Part shown: in pieces, positions 1-7,983 of the stretch
Numbering within the stretch: the stretch's first letter is position 1
Layout: the number at the start of each line of letters is the position of its first letter
Assembly (NCBI GenBank): GCA_934320645.1
Contig: CAKRFP010000024.1
Span: 1-40,953, forward strand
Direction: 5' to 3'
Length of the DNA stretch: 40,953 nucleotides
Source of the DNA: an uncultured Bariatricus sp.
GTDB lineage: Bacteria; Bacillota; Clostridia; Lachnospirales; Lachnospiraceae
Notes under the pieces: model-generated
Database searches by the model: none
Told to the model about the DNA's origin: nothing
What the model saw: the letters and a program-made list of their open reading frames with translations, nothing else
Translations under genes and position numbers: made by a program

Positions 1-77
1 TATTGAAACCGCCGTGTACCGAACGGTACGCACGGTGGTGTGAGAGGACGGCGGTTAGTCACCGCCTCCTACTCGAT
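1..77 (+). mobile_element. 3' end of a class IIC group II intron (domains V and VI)
   Basis: Seen: positions 8-15 pair with 32-39 to form the lower stem of domain V, with an upper stem at 17-20/25-28. This is followed by a domain VI hairpin in which 42-48 pair with 67-74, leaving A71 bulged as the expected branch-point adenosine, and the segment ends in AT at 76-77, a normal 3' end. The domain V text closely resembles the Oceanobacillus iheyensis class IIC intron as I remember it, including a CGC rather than AGC catalytic triad. The rest of the intron, including any reverse transcriptase ORF, lies upstream of the window. The 3' exon starts at 78, about 20 bases before the next gene. Confidence 0.88.
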
Positions 78-98
78 GAGAAAGAAAAGAGGGCAAAA

Positions 99-1031
99 AT
101 GGAACTGAGTATACTTCTGATGGAGCAGATCGCAAAGCTGTTCATTATGATATTCATGGGTTATGCGATAGTCAAAATGGGATTTCTGAAGGATGAAGAC
201 AGTAAGGTACTGTCAACACTGGTATTATATCTGATCGTGCCATGTGTGATTCTGAATGCATTTCAGGTGGATTATACCCCGGAAAAGGTGAGCGGCCTTA
301 TGCTGGCATGCATCGCGTCACTGCTTCTTTTATTTATCCTGCTCCCGATCGTCAACCTGATCGGCAAAGTCCTGCATCTGAATGAAGTAGAAACCATGTC
401 CATTTATTATTCAAATTCAGGAAATATGATCGTACCGCTTGTAGCATTTATGCTTGGTGAAGAGTGGGTGTTTTATGCATGTGTGTTTATGGGGATTCAG
501 ACCATCTTTTTCTGGACACACTGTAAAAATGTACTGAGCCATGAAAAAGGATTTAACCTGAAGAAAATATTTACCAATATCAATATCATTACGATCATAG
601 CAGCAATCGTGTTGTTCTTTGCAAAGATCCGGCTGCCGGAAATCATAACCGGTACGTTAAGTTCTGTCGGGGCAATGGTGGGACCGGCAAGTATGTTTGT
701 AATCGGAATGCTGATGGGCGGAATGAATATCAGAAAGGTTCTGACGAATAAGAAGGCGTATTTTATTGCGTTAATGCGTCTGATCGGAATTCCGTTTATT
801 GCACTTCTGATCCTGAAGATCAGTGGACTGGTTGGATGGAATGCAGATGGGAAGAAGATCCTTCTGATCGTATTTCTGGCGATCATTGCACCTGCTGCTT
901 CGACAGTTACGCAGATGAGTCAGGTGTATGGAAATGATTCCAGGTATGCGAGCACGATCAATGTGCTGACGACACTTGGGGCGATCGTGACGATGCCGCT
1001 GATGGTGTTGGTGTTCCAGATGGTGATGTAA
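99..1031 (+). CDS. AEC-family (auxin efflux carrier) transporter
   Basis: 310-residue, strongly hydrophobic protein with about ten predicted membrane helices in two halves, as in the auxin efflux carrier/malonate-malate transporter family (bile/arsenite/riboflavin transporter superfamily). Typical features are an early Pro in a broken helix (LVLYLIVPCVILNAF) and the repeat-2 segment near VFLAIIAPAASTVTQM. These carriers export or exchange organic acids; the substrate here cannot be told. The ATG at 99 was chosen because AGAGGG lies about six bases upstream and everything 5' of it in this frame is intron RNA. The intron insertion may have removed or replaced the original promoter. Probably monocistronic, with a weak terminator at 1068-1104. 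Confidence 0.85.
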   Translation: MELSILLMEQIAKLFIMIFMGYAIVKMGFLKDEDSKVLSTLVLYLIVPCVILNAFQVDYTPEKVSGLMLACIASLLLLFILLPIVNLIGKVLHLNEVETMSIYYSNSGNMIVPLVAFMLGEEWVFYACVFMGIQTIFFWTHCKNVLSHEKGFNLKKIFTNINIITIIAAIVLFFAKIRLPEIITGTLSSVGAMVGPASMFVIGMLMGGMNIRKVLTNKKAYFIALMRLIGIPFIALLILKISGLVGWNADGKKILLIVFLAIIAPAASTVTQMSQVYGNDSRYASTINVLTTLGAIVTMPLMVLVFQMVM

Positions 1032-1067
1032 AGAGATTGAGCATAAATATATTGTAGTAGAGAGATG

Positions 1068-1104
1068 AAAAAGAATGTTCTCGGGGACGGGGATGTTCTT
1101 TTTT
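1068..1104 (+). terminator. Probable intrinsic terminator after the AEC transporter gene
   Basis: A-rich arm 1068-1075 pairs with 1096-1103 and runs into a T tract; the interior can form further G-U rich pairs. A/T-rich and imperfect, so only moderate support. Confidence 0.5.
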
Positions 1105-1139
1105 ATTAACAAGAAAATTCAATGGAAATAACTGGTTTC

Positions 1140-1238
1140 GGAAAAATGTTACAAATGGGTATGGAAAAATAAAGAAAAATGTGGCAAACAGGTATGGATA
1201 AAGGTGGAAAAATGTTACAAATGAATGGAAAACCTATA
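1140..1238. repeat. Three degenerate 33-bp tandem repeats upstream of the PRTase-permease operon
   Basis: Copies start at 1140, 1173 and 1206. Copies 1 and 3 share an identical 18-base start (GGAAAAATGTTACAAATG); copy 2 keeps AGAAAAATGTGGCAAAC and shares GGTATGGA with copy 1. The period is exactly 33 bases, about three helical turns. The block lies 57-155 bases upstream of the promoter at 1295. The 1032-1380 gap has no gene I can support. Confidence 0.8.
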
Positions 1239-1267
1239 AAATCACGGAGATTTCTATATAAAATGAA

Positions 1268-1282
1268 AATGTTGGCAACATT
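1268..1282. promoter_or_regulatory. Perfect 15-bp palindrome, candidate operator
   Basis: AATGTTG-G-CAACATT is a perfect inverted repeat ending 12 bases before the -35 box at 1295. Its ATGTT/CAA core resembles the ATGTTACAAA core of the neighbouring 33-bp repeats, so all four may be sites for one regulator (inference). Confidence 0.5.
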
Positions 1283-1294
1283 CCAATTTTCCAC

Positions 1295-1323
1295 TTGACA
1301 TTCCCCCGCTTTCATCATAACAT
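1295..1323 (+). promoter_or_regulatory. Sigma-A type promoter for the PRTase-like/permease operon
   Basis: TTGACA at 1295-1300, 17-base spacer, TAACAT at 1318-1323. It gives a leader of about 50 bases to the ATG at 1381. Confidence 0.7.
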
Positions 1324-1380
1324 TTTGTAGAATGTTTATTGTCATGAAAAGTGGACTTACAGAAAAGGGGAAAATCACAG

Positions 1381-2469
1381 ATGAAAAATTGGAATCAGGT
1401 TGAGCTGGTGCCGGAATTTAATGAACAGGGTGTAGCCTGTTATAAACTGGCCGGCGGGAACTATGTAAATGAATATTATGTTGTATCGGAAGCAGAGACA
1501 AGAAAGCTTCTGAATACACCGGAGATCGTTGGATATGAGGTATATGACTGCCTAATTCCTTCTACATCTCAGATGCTTTACTATTTTAAGGAACAGAAGA
1601 AAGTGACAACTGCAAATATTCTTTCTATCTTGAGAGGAGCGCTGAACTATCCGTTGGAGGAAAGCTGCTACAGAGAGCACATCCGTGTACACGATATCAG
1701 TTTCTTATCCAGTGAACGTGTATTTGCGGATGAAGAGATTGCAGGGCTTGAAATCAAATATAGTAAGCTTACCATGGTTCCGGACAGCACACTGATGATC
1801 GGAGATATCATTGCAAGTGGAGAGACTCTGATCCACTGCCTGCGCTATGTGACAGATTTTTACAGGAAGAACGGAGCAAAGCTTCGTAATATTATCATTT
1901 TCACAATTGGTGGGACAAAGGGAATTGAGATCCTTGAGAATCTTACCAGAGAGATCCGTGAGTTCTGGCCGGAATTTGAAGGGTTCATTACCGTGTATTA
2001 TGAAGGAGTTTTCAGTACTTATCAGGATAAAGGTGTGTCAGGAATCAACCTTCCGGATGTGGACTTCTACTGGAAGGACGGAATCATCGCGCCGGAGTTC
2101 AGAAGAGAGACACTTTCCATGTGCAGCCCACTTTTTGAGAAATGTATCATCTACGATGGCGGGGCAAGACGTTATGAGATTCATGAGCATGTAGAGGAAG
2201 TCCTGGAATTCTGGGAAGGAATCCGGGAAAGAGCGGATCAGATCGATTTCAAAGAGTTGCTTGACGAAAAGATTGGATACCCGACACCGATCAGCTACGA
2301 AGACTGGATCGAGAAGAACCATTATGAGAAAATCCGTCCGGCAGACACCAAGTGGTTGTACCGCCAGGAACAGGGATATATCGAGAGTATGAAAAATATT
2401 ACATTAAAAGAACTGGCAGATCAGAGAATTACCGAATTTACTGATTCTTTGAAGAAATATATGCTGTAA
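1381..2469 (+). CDS. Phosphoribosyltransferase-like protein of unknown role, paired with a nucleobase permease
   Basis: 362 residues, soluble, no signal peptide. I do not recognise a characterised family member. A hydrophobic strand followed by GDIIASGET (about residues 141-149) resembles the PRPP-binding loop of type I phosphoribosyltransferases (usually two acids, then T/S-G-G/x-T), but one of the acidic pair is Gly. Downstream, IIIFTIGGTKGIEIL looks like the next Rossmann-type strand. The long C-terminal part has no motif I know. ATG 1381 is preferred to the in-frame GTG at 1351 because AAGGGG lies about 10 bases upstream of it. The next gene, 42 bases downstream, is an NCS1 permease, suggesting nucleobase salvage or nucleobase sensing (inference). 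Confidence 0.6.
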   Translation: MKNWNQVELVPEFNEQGVACYKLAGGNYVNEYYVVSEAETRKLLNTPEIVGYEVYDCLIPSTSQMLYYFKEQKKVTTANILSILRGALNYPLEESCYREHIRVHDISFLSSERVFADEEIAGLEIKYSKLTMVPDSTLMIGDIIASGETLIHCLRYVTDFYRKNGAKLRNIIIFTIGGTKGIEILENLTREIREFWPEFEGFITVYYEGVFSTYQDKGVSGINLPDVDFYWKDGIIAPEFRRETLSMCSPLFEKCIIYDGGARRYEIHEHVEEVLEFWEGIRERADQIDFKELLDEKIGYPTPISYEDWIEKNHYEKIRPADTKWLYRQEQGYIESMKNITLKELADQRITEFTDSLKKYML

Positions 2470-2511
2470 AAAGAATGAACTAGTTGATCAGAGAATGGAA
2501 TGAGGTAAAAA

Positions 2512-3783
2512 ATGAGCAAAAATACAAAAGACAAGGCAGTTGATATTGATTACGCGAACCAGGCGGTTCCGAAAGAGGGCAGAAAAGGTTTCCTGACTAT
2601 GTTTATGATCATGCTGGGATTTACATTTTTCTCGGCGAGTATGTGGGTTGGACAGCAGATGGCAGCAGGACTTGATTTCTGGGGATTTATCAAGTCCCTT
2701 CTCCTTGGAGGAGCGATCCTTGGTGTGTATACAGGACTTCTGGGATATGTAGGTGCAAAGACCGGACTTAGTATGGACCTTCTGGCAAAAAGAGCGTTTG
2801 GAGAAAAAGGATCTTATCTTTCTTCTGCAATGATCAGCTTCACTCAGATCGGATGGTTCGGTGTGGGTGTTGCGATGTTTGCAATCCCGGTATCAGGGGA
2901 GCTTCTCGGTGGAAGTAAGGCTGCGATGTGGGCTCTGGTACTGGTTGCAGGAGGCTGTATGACCGCTTCAGCATATTTCGGAATTGATTCCCTTACGGTG
3001 GTAAGCTATATTGCAGTTCCGCTTGTTGCGATTCTTGGAACGGTAGCAATGGTGATGGCAGTTCGTCAGGGAAATGGAACGATCGTTGACCAGTTTGCAG
3101 TATCCAGTGGATCTGTGACTGTGATCGGTGGAGCTGGCATGGTAATCGGTTCCTTCGTATCCGGCGGAACGGCAACTCCGAACTTTGCAAGATTTGCAAA
3201 GGATGCCAAATCCGGTACAATTGCAACAGTTGTAGCATTCTTTATAGGAAACTCACTGATGTTCTTCTTTGGAGCGATCGCCTATATTTTCGTTGGCGGA
3301 AATGATATCTTTGAGGTTATGATCCGTCTGAATCTGTTCTATATGGCAATCCTGGTTCTGGGACTCAACATCTGGACAACCAATGACAATGCGCTGTATT
3401 CAGCAGGTCTTGGCCTTGCAAATATTTTCCGGCAGAAGAAGAAACCAATGGTTCTGATCTCAGGAATTATCGGAACGATTCTTTCGGTATGGCTGTATTA
3501 CAATTTCTGTAACTGGCTGAATGTACTGAACTGTACCCTTCCGCCGGTTGGAATCATTCTGGTGCTTTCCTACTTTATGAATAAGAAAGAGTACGAGGAT
3601 GAAAAGGCAGAAATCAAAACGGTGAACTGGTTTGCAGTGATCGGCGTGATCGCAGGTGCGGTTGTGGCAAATCTTGTGTCATGGGGAATTGCTTCCATCA
3701 ATGGTATGGCAGTTGCAGCAGTATGCTATGTAGCAGGACAGGTGCTTTGTAAAAATCGTGAAGAAGCAGCGGAAAATGCTTAG
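2512..3783 (+). CDS. codB: NCS1-family cytosine/purine permease (CodB-like)
   Basis: 423 residues with about twelve membrane helices after a short polar N-terminus. The start (a Gly-rich first helix with SASMWVGQQMAAGLDFWGF) and the FVSGGTATPNFARFAKDAK loop are typical of CodB-like members of the NCS1 family, which co-import nucleobases such as cytosine with Na+ or H+. The usual partner of CodB is cytosine deaminase; none is present here, and the partner is instead a phosphoribosyltransferase-like protein. TGAGG lies 6-7 bases upstream of the ATG. Substrate is inferred from family only. A strong terminator follows at 3800-3835. Confidence 0.8.
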   Translation: MSKNTKDKAVDIDYANQAVPKEGRKGFLTMFMIMLGFTFFSASMWVGQQMAAGLDFWGFIKSLLLGGAILGVYTGLLGYVGAKTGLSMDLLAKRAFGEKGSYLSSAMISFTQIGWFGVGVAMFAIPVSGELLGGSKAAMWALVLVAGGCMTASAYFGIDSLTVVSYIAVPLVAILGTVAMVMAVRQGNGTIVDQFAVSSGSVTVIGGAGMVIGSFVSGGTATPNFARFAKDAKSGTIATVVAFFIGNSLMFFFGAIAYIFVGGNDIFEVMIRLNLFYMAILVLGLNIWTTNDNALYSAGLGLANIFRQKKKPMVLISGIIGTILSVWLYYNFCNWLNVLNCTLPPVGIILVLSYFMNKKEYEDEKAEIKTVNWFAVIGVIAGAVVANLVSWGIASINGMAVAAVCYVAGQVLCKNREEAAENA

Positions 3784-3799
3784 ATAAATCGAGTAAATA

Positions 3800-3835
3800 A
3801 CGGGCAGACCCAGGGAGTAGGGCTGTCCGTTTTTT
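3800..3835 (+). terminator. Intrinsic terminator after the permease gene
   Basis: Arms 3800-3811 and 3820-3830 form an 11-bp stem with a single bulged A, followed by six T. Confidence 0.9.
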
Positions 3836-3930
3836 GACGCAAATAACAAAAAGAATAGTCTGTTTAATGGTGAAATATTTGCTTATCCAATGAAGAACAA
3901 AGCAGCAATACTCATCATTTGTAAAAAAAC

Positions 3931-4010
3931 TGACCATTAGTCAACAAATAAATTGACTTATGGTCAGTTTTGTTGTATATTGGTTTTGTAAAATAAATGA
4001 CCAATGGTCA
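3931..4010. promoter_or_regulatory. Three matching TGAC-N5-GTCA operators around the MMPL promoter
   Basis: Thirteen-base pseudo-palindromes at 3931-3943 (TGACCATTAGTCA), 3954-3966 (TGACTTATGGTCA, overlapping the -35 box) and 3998-4010 (TGACCAATGGTCA, about ten bases after the expected start site). Start-to-start distances are 23 and 44 bases, close to two and four helical turns. Sites of this form are typical of TetR-family repressors of exporters (family knowledge); no TetR gene lies next to this one, so the regulator would act in trans. The first two also form one long inverted repeat (3929-3945 with 3953-3969). Confidence 0.8.
3953..3981 (+). promoter_or_regulatory. Promoter for the MMPL transporter
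   Basis: TTGACT at 3953-3958, 17-base spacer, TATATT at 3976-3981. The middle operator covers the -35 box. Confidence 0.82.
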
Positions 4011-4049
4011 TTAAAGGAGAAAAAGTAAAAAAGAAAAGAGGAATAATGT

Positions 4050-6128
4050 ATGGTAAAGGTTGGCAAAAAGATTGTTAAATTCAGAGTACCGATACTGATA
4101 CTCAGTATTATCCTTTTGATTCCGGCTGTGTGGGGGTATGTGAATACCAGGATCAACTATGATGTACTGACATATTTGCCAGAAGACATTGAAACGATGC
4201 AGGGGCAGGAGATCATGACCAATGATTTCGGGATCGGAGCATTTTCGATGCTGATGGTAGATGGCATGGAAGATAAGGATATCGTGAAGCTGAAAGAAAA
4301 AGTAGAGAAGGTAGACGGAGTTGCTAATGTGCTCTGGTATGATTCACTGGCTGATATTTCTGTTCCCCAGAGTATGCTTCCGTCAAAGCTCTATGACGAG
4401 TACAACACAGAAGACGGAACAATGATGGCGGTATTTTTCAAAGACGGAACTTCATCCGATGAAACCATGAAGGCAATTACCGAGATCCGTAAGATCACCG
4501 GAGAGCAGTGCTTCTTAAGTGGAATGTCTGCGATTGTAGAGGACACCAAAGAGCTTGCCGAAAAGGAAACACCACTTTATGTACTGATCGCAGTCGCACT
4601 TTCTGCACTGGTTCTGGCAATTACGATGGAATCGATTTTTGTTCCGGTATTGTTCCTTTTGAGTATCGGAATCGCAATCGTATATAATCTTGGAACGAAT
4701 GTATTTTTTGGAGAGATTTCTTATATCACGAAGGCACTGGCAGCGGTACTTCAGCTCGGTGTCACTATGGACTATTCTATTTTCCTGATGCATAGTTATC
4801 AGGAGCAGCAGGTGCGCTATAACGGAGATAAAGAGCGGGCGATGGCACACGCGATTTCCCAGACCTTTTCATCCGTAATCGGAAGTTCAGTTACGACGGT
4901 TGCCGGATTTATCGCACTCTGCTTTATGAGCTTTACCCTGGGCAAAGATATCGGTATCGTTATGGCGAAAGGTGTTATCTTCGGAGTTCTGGTATGCGTA
5001 ACGGTTCTTCCGTCCATGATCCTTTGCTGCGATAAGCTGATCGAGAAGACAAAGCACAAACCACTGATGCCGGATATCGGAAGAATTTCAGATAAGGTAA
5101 CGAAGCGTTATGTGATTTATGTGGTAGCATTTGTAATCCTTCTGTTCCCTGCAATTTACGGAAACAATCACACAGGTGTTTATTACAATCTGGACGAATC
5201 TCTGCCAAAGGATCTGCCGAGCGTCATTGCAAACACAAAGTTAAAAGAAGACTACAACATGAACACCACACATATGATCCTGGTGGACAGCTCGGTTGCA
5301 GGTTCTGATGTCAAGAAGATGTCACAGGAGATTGAAAAAGTAGATGGTGTTAAATGGGTACTTGGACTGGATAACCTGGTCGGTTCCGGTGTTCCGGCAG
5401 ATATGCTCCCGGAATCTGTTACCGGTATGCTGAAAAATGACAAGTACCAGCTGCTGATGGTCAACTCGACATATAAGGTAGCGTCCAACAAGGTCAATAA
5501 ACAGATTGAAGAGATTGATAAAATTCTGGATAAATATGATAAGGGTGCAATGCTGGTAGGAGAAGGACCTCTTACAAAAGACCTGATCAACATTACAGAC
5601 ACAGACTTTAAGCGTGTAAGTGCAGTTTCCATCGGAATTGTATTTGTGATTATTCTGCTTCTGTTCAAATCAGTTACTATTCCGGTGATCCTGGTCGGTG
5701 TGATCGAATTTGCAATCTTCGTGAATATGGGTATTCCGTTTTACACTGGAACAAAGCTGCCGTTTGTGGCATCAATTGTAATCGGTACGATCCAGCTTGG
5801 CGCGACTGTGGATTATGCGATCCTGATGACCACCAGATATCAGAGAGAGAGAAGCCGCGGCGCAGGAAAATTTGATGCGATCACAACAGCGCATAAGTTC
5901 TCAGCGCAGTCGATCATCGTCAGTGCACTCAGTTTCTTTGCTGCAACGATCGGTGTCGGACTTTATTCCAATATCGATATGATCAGTTCACTGTGTATCC
6001 TGATGGCGAGAGGTGCACTGATCAGTATGGTGGTTGTTGTGCTGATCCTTCCGTCCTTATTCATGGTATTTGACAAGATTATCATAAAGACGAGCAAAGG
6101 TTTCCGACCGTCAGACTTGAAATCATAA
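4050..6128 (+). CDS. MMPL/RND-superfamily exporter
   Basis: 692 residues, two repeats each of one N-terminal helix, an extracellular domain (about residues 30-170 and 370-520) and a five-helix bundle. The first bundle has the MMPL signature LGVTMDYSIFLMHSY and the second LGATVDYAILMTTRY, with the conserved transmembrane Asp expected to carry the proton in this superfamily. MMPL proteins export lipids, sterol-like molecules or hydrophobic drugs. Start 4050 was chosen over the out-of-frame ATG at 4046; GAGG sits eight bases upstream. The multi-operator promoter implies ligand-induced expression. Substrate unknown. Its last codons contain the promoter of pgi. Confidence 0.88.
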   Translation: MVKVGKKIVKFRVPILILSIILLIPAVWGYVNTRINYDVLTYLPEDIETMQGQEIMTNDFGIGAFSMLMVDGMEDKDIVKLKEKVEKVDGVANVLWYDSLADISVPQSMLPSKLYDEYNTEDGTMMAVFFKDGTSSDETMKAITEIRKITGEQCFLSGMSAIVEDTKELAEKETPLYVLIAVALSALVLAITMESIFVPVLFLLSIGIAIVYNLGTNVFFGEISYITKALAAVLQLGVTMDYSIFLMHSYQEQQVRYNGDKERAMAHAISQTFSSVIGSSVTTVAGFIALCFMSFTLGKDIGIVMAKGVIFGVLVCVTVLPSMILCCDKLIEKTKHKPLMPDIGRISDKVTKRYVIYVVAFVILLFPAIYGNNHTGVYYNLDESLPKDLPSVIANTKLKEDYNMNTTHMILVDSSVAGSDVKKMSQEIEKVDGVKWVLGLDNLVGSGVPADMLPESVTGMLKNDKYQLLMVNSTYKVASNKVNKQIEEIDKILDKYDKGAMLVGEGPLTKDLINITDTDFKRVSAVSIGIVFVIILLLFKSVTIPVILVGVIEFAIFVNMGIPFYTGTKLPFVASIVIGTIQLGATVDYAILMTTRYQRERSRGAGKFDAITTAHKFSAQSIIVSALSFFAATIGVGLYSNIDMISSLCILMARGALISMVVVVLILPSLFMVFDKIIIKTSKGFRPSDLKS

Positions 6129-6145
6129 CCACATCATAGTATAAT
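6117..6145 (+). promoter_or_regulatory. Promoter for pgi, overlapping the end of the MMPL gene
   Basis: TTGAAA at 6117-6122, 17-base spacer, TATAAT at 6140-6145. The -35 lies in the last sense codons of the MMPL gene and the leader is about 100 bases long. Confidence 0.8.
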
Positions 6146-6160
6146 TTTCTTGGATTATTA

Positions 6161-6227
6161 TATGATACAAGGAACGGACAAAAAGATCCGTGCGTATCAA
6201 AAGGGCTGATACAATCCTGCTATCATA
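6161..6227 (+). promoter_or_regulatory. Foldable pgi leader with alternative pairings
   Basis: Four short segments: A 6161-6168 (TATGATAC), B 6194-6199 (GTATCA), C 6207-6212 (TGATAC) and D 6221-6227 (TATCATA). A can pair with B (enclosing an ACGGA/TCCGT hairpin), or B can pair with C while A pairs with D. D is just upstream of the AAGGAGG at about 6236-6242. Whether this is regulatory is unknown. Confidence 0.4.
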
Positions 6228-6250
6228 AAAGGAATAAGGAGGAATCCACT

Positions 6251-7831
6251 ATGATTAATTGGAACAATTTGGATACACTTACATCATTTAAAGAGCTTTC
6301 GGAAGTAGAACGTGTAAATCTTGCAGAAGTGATGTCCGGTGAGAACGGAGCAGAGCGTGTTAAGAATTACAGCGTTCCGATGACAGAGGATCTTACTTAC
6401 AATTACGCTGCAAAAGCAGTAGATGATAAAGTACTTGCAGCACTTGCAAAGCTTGCAAAAGAAGCGCAGCTGACAGAAAAGTACGCAGCACTCTACAATG
6501 GAGAAGTGATCAACACAGGAGAAAAGAGACTGGTTCTTCATCAGCTCACCCGTGGACAGCTTGGAGATAAAGTAGAAGCTGACGGAGTAGACAAGCGAGA
6601 ATTCTATGTTAAGCAGCAGCAGAGGATCGCAGATTTTGCCAATAAAGTACATGCCGGCGAGATCACAAATGCAGCAGGTGAGAAATTCACAACAGTCGTA
6701 CAGATCGGTATCGGCGGAAGTGACCTTGGTCCTCGCGCAATGTATCTTGCACTTGAGAACTGGGCTAAGAAGAACGGCACATTCAAGATGGAAGCCAAAT
6801 TCATCAGCAATGTTGACCCGGATGATGCAGCAGCAGTACTGAATTCAATTGATGTAGCACATTCTATTTTTGTTCTGGTATCAAAGTCAGGAACAACTCT
6901 TGAGACTCTTACCAATGAGTCATTTGTAAAAGATGCCCTGAAGAATGCAGGTCTGGATGCTTCCAAGCATATGATCGCTGTTACAAGCGAGACATCCCCG
7001 CTTGCAAAGAGCGATGATTACCTTGCAGCATTCTTCATGGATGATTATATCGGAGGACGTTACTCATCTACTTCAGCAGTTGGCGGTGCCGTACTTTCTC
7101 TGGCATTCGGACCGGAAGTATTTGCACAGTTCCTTGCAGGAGCAGCAAAAGTGGACGAAGCTTCCAAGAACGAAGATTTACTGAAGAACCCGGCAATGCT
7201 GGATGCCCTGATCGGTGTATATGAGCGCAACGTACTCGGATATCCTGCAACAGCAGTTCTTCCGTATTCACAGGCACTGAGCCGTTTCCCGGCACATCTG
7301 CAGCAGCTGGATATGGAATCCAATGGTAAATCAGTTAACCGCTTTGGCGAGCCGGTAGATTACCCGACAGGTCCGGTGATCTTCGGAGAACCAGGAACAA
7401 ACGGACAGCATTCCTTCTATCAGCTTCTCCATCAGGGAACCAACATCGTACCGCTTCAGTTCATTGGCTTCAAGAACAGCCAGATCGGAACCGATGTTGT
7501 GATCCAGGACAGCACAAGCCAGCAGAAGCTCTGCGCAAACGTAGCAGCACAGATCGTAGCATTTGCATGCGGTAAATCAGACGAGAACCGCAACAAGAAT
7601 TTTGAAGGCGGACGTCCGTCAAGCATTATCATCGGTAAAGAACTGACACCAGAGACACTCGGCGCACTTCTTGCACATTTTGAGAATAAAGTCATGTTCC
7701 AGGGATTCGTATGGAATGTGAACAGCTTCGACCAGGAAGGTGTTCAGCTTGGAAAAGTACTTGCAAAACGTGTACTTGCCCATGAGACAGACGGAGCACT
7801 GAAAGTATACAGTGATCTTTTAGATATCTAA
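6251..7831 (+). CDS. pgi: Glucose-6-phosphate isomerase
   Basis: 526 residues, the longer bacterial form of phosphoglucose isomerase, interconverting glucose 6-phosphate and fructose 6-phosphate in cytosolic glycolysis. The SIS-type phosphate-binding loop is visible as VSKSGTTLETLTNE. The catalytic regions are ESNGKSVNRFG (Glu and substrate contacts), NGQHSFYQLLHQGT (His) and DQEGVQLGKVLAKRV (the C-terminal signature with catalytic Lys). The Ala-, Lys- and Glu-rich codon choice resembles that of highly expressed neighbours such as the ribosomal genes. AAGGAGG lies about eight bases upstream of the start. Own promoter at 6117 and terminator at 7848 make it monocistronic. Confidence 0.97.
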   Translation: MINWNNLDTLTSFKELSEVERVNLAEVMSGENGAERVKNYSVPMTEDLTYNYAAKAVDDKVLAALAKLAKEAQLTEKYAALYNGEVINTGEKRLVLHQLTRGQLGDKVEADGVDKREFYVKQQQRIADFANKVHAGEITNAAGEKFTTVVQIGIGGSDLGPRAMYLALENWAKKNGTFKMEAKFISNVDPDDAAAVLNSIDVAHSIFVLVSKSGTTLETLTNESFVKDALKNAGLDASKHMIAVTSETSPLAKSDDYLAAFFMDDYIGGRYSSTSAVGGAVLSLAFGPEVFAQFLAGAAKVDEASKNEDLLKNPAMLDALIGVYERNVLGYPATAVLPYSQALSRFPAHLQQLDMESNGKSVNRFGEPVDYPTGPVIFGEPGTNGQHSFYQLLHQGTNIVPLQFIGFKNSQIGTDVVIQDSTSQQKLCANVAAQIVAFACGKSDENRNKNFEGGRPSSIIIGKELTPETLGALLAHFENKVMFQGFVWNVNSFDQEGVQLGKVLAKRVLAHETDGALKVYSDLLDI

Positions 7832-7847
7832 TCAGAATTAATGAAAG

Positions 7848-7899
7848 AGACCAGAGTCGGTGCGGATTTTAGGATTCGGACCGGCTTTTTGGTCTTTTT
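7848..7899 (+). terminator. Intrinsic terminator after pgi
   Basis: Outer arms 7848-7852/7891-7895 and inner arms 7856-7861/7880-7885, followed by a T run to 7899. Confidence 0.78.
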
Positions 7900-7983
7900 G
7901 GCGTACAGGAAAATCTGACTGGATTTTCTGTTAAATAAAAATGATAGCTTAATAATGTTTACAACCAGGAAGAGAGAATAACT

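Noticed and set aside
3..98. In-frame N-terminal extension of the AEC transporter
   Set aside because: The DNA is clearly group II intron domains V and VI; the encoded residues are an accident of the open frame and the ATG at 99 has its own ribosome binding site.
1140..1238. CRISPR-like array
   Set aside because: Only three degenerate units directly abutting, with no spacers and no cas genes.
1106..1378. Minus-strand ORF with an 11-residue repeat pattern
   Set aside because: The pattern arises because the 33-bp DNA repeat keeps reading frame. There is no ribosome binding site, and the frame runs through the promoter and upstream region of the + strand operon.
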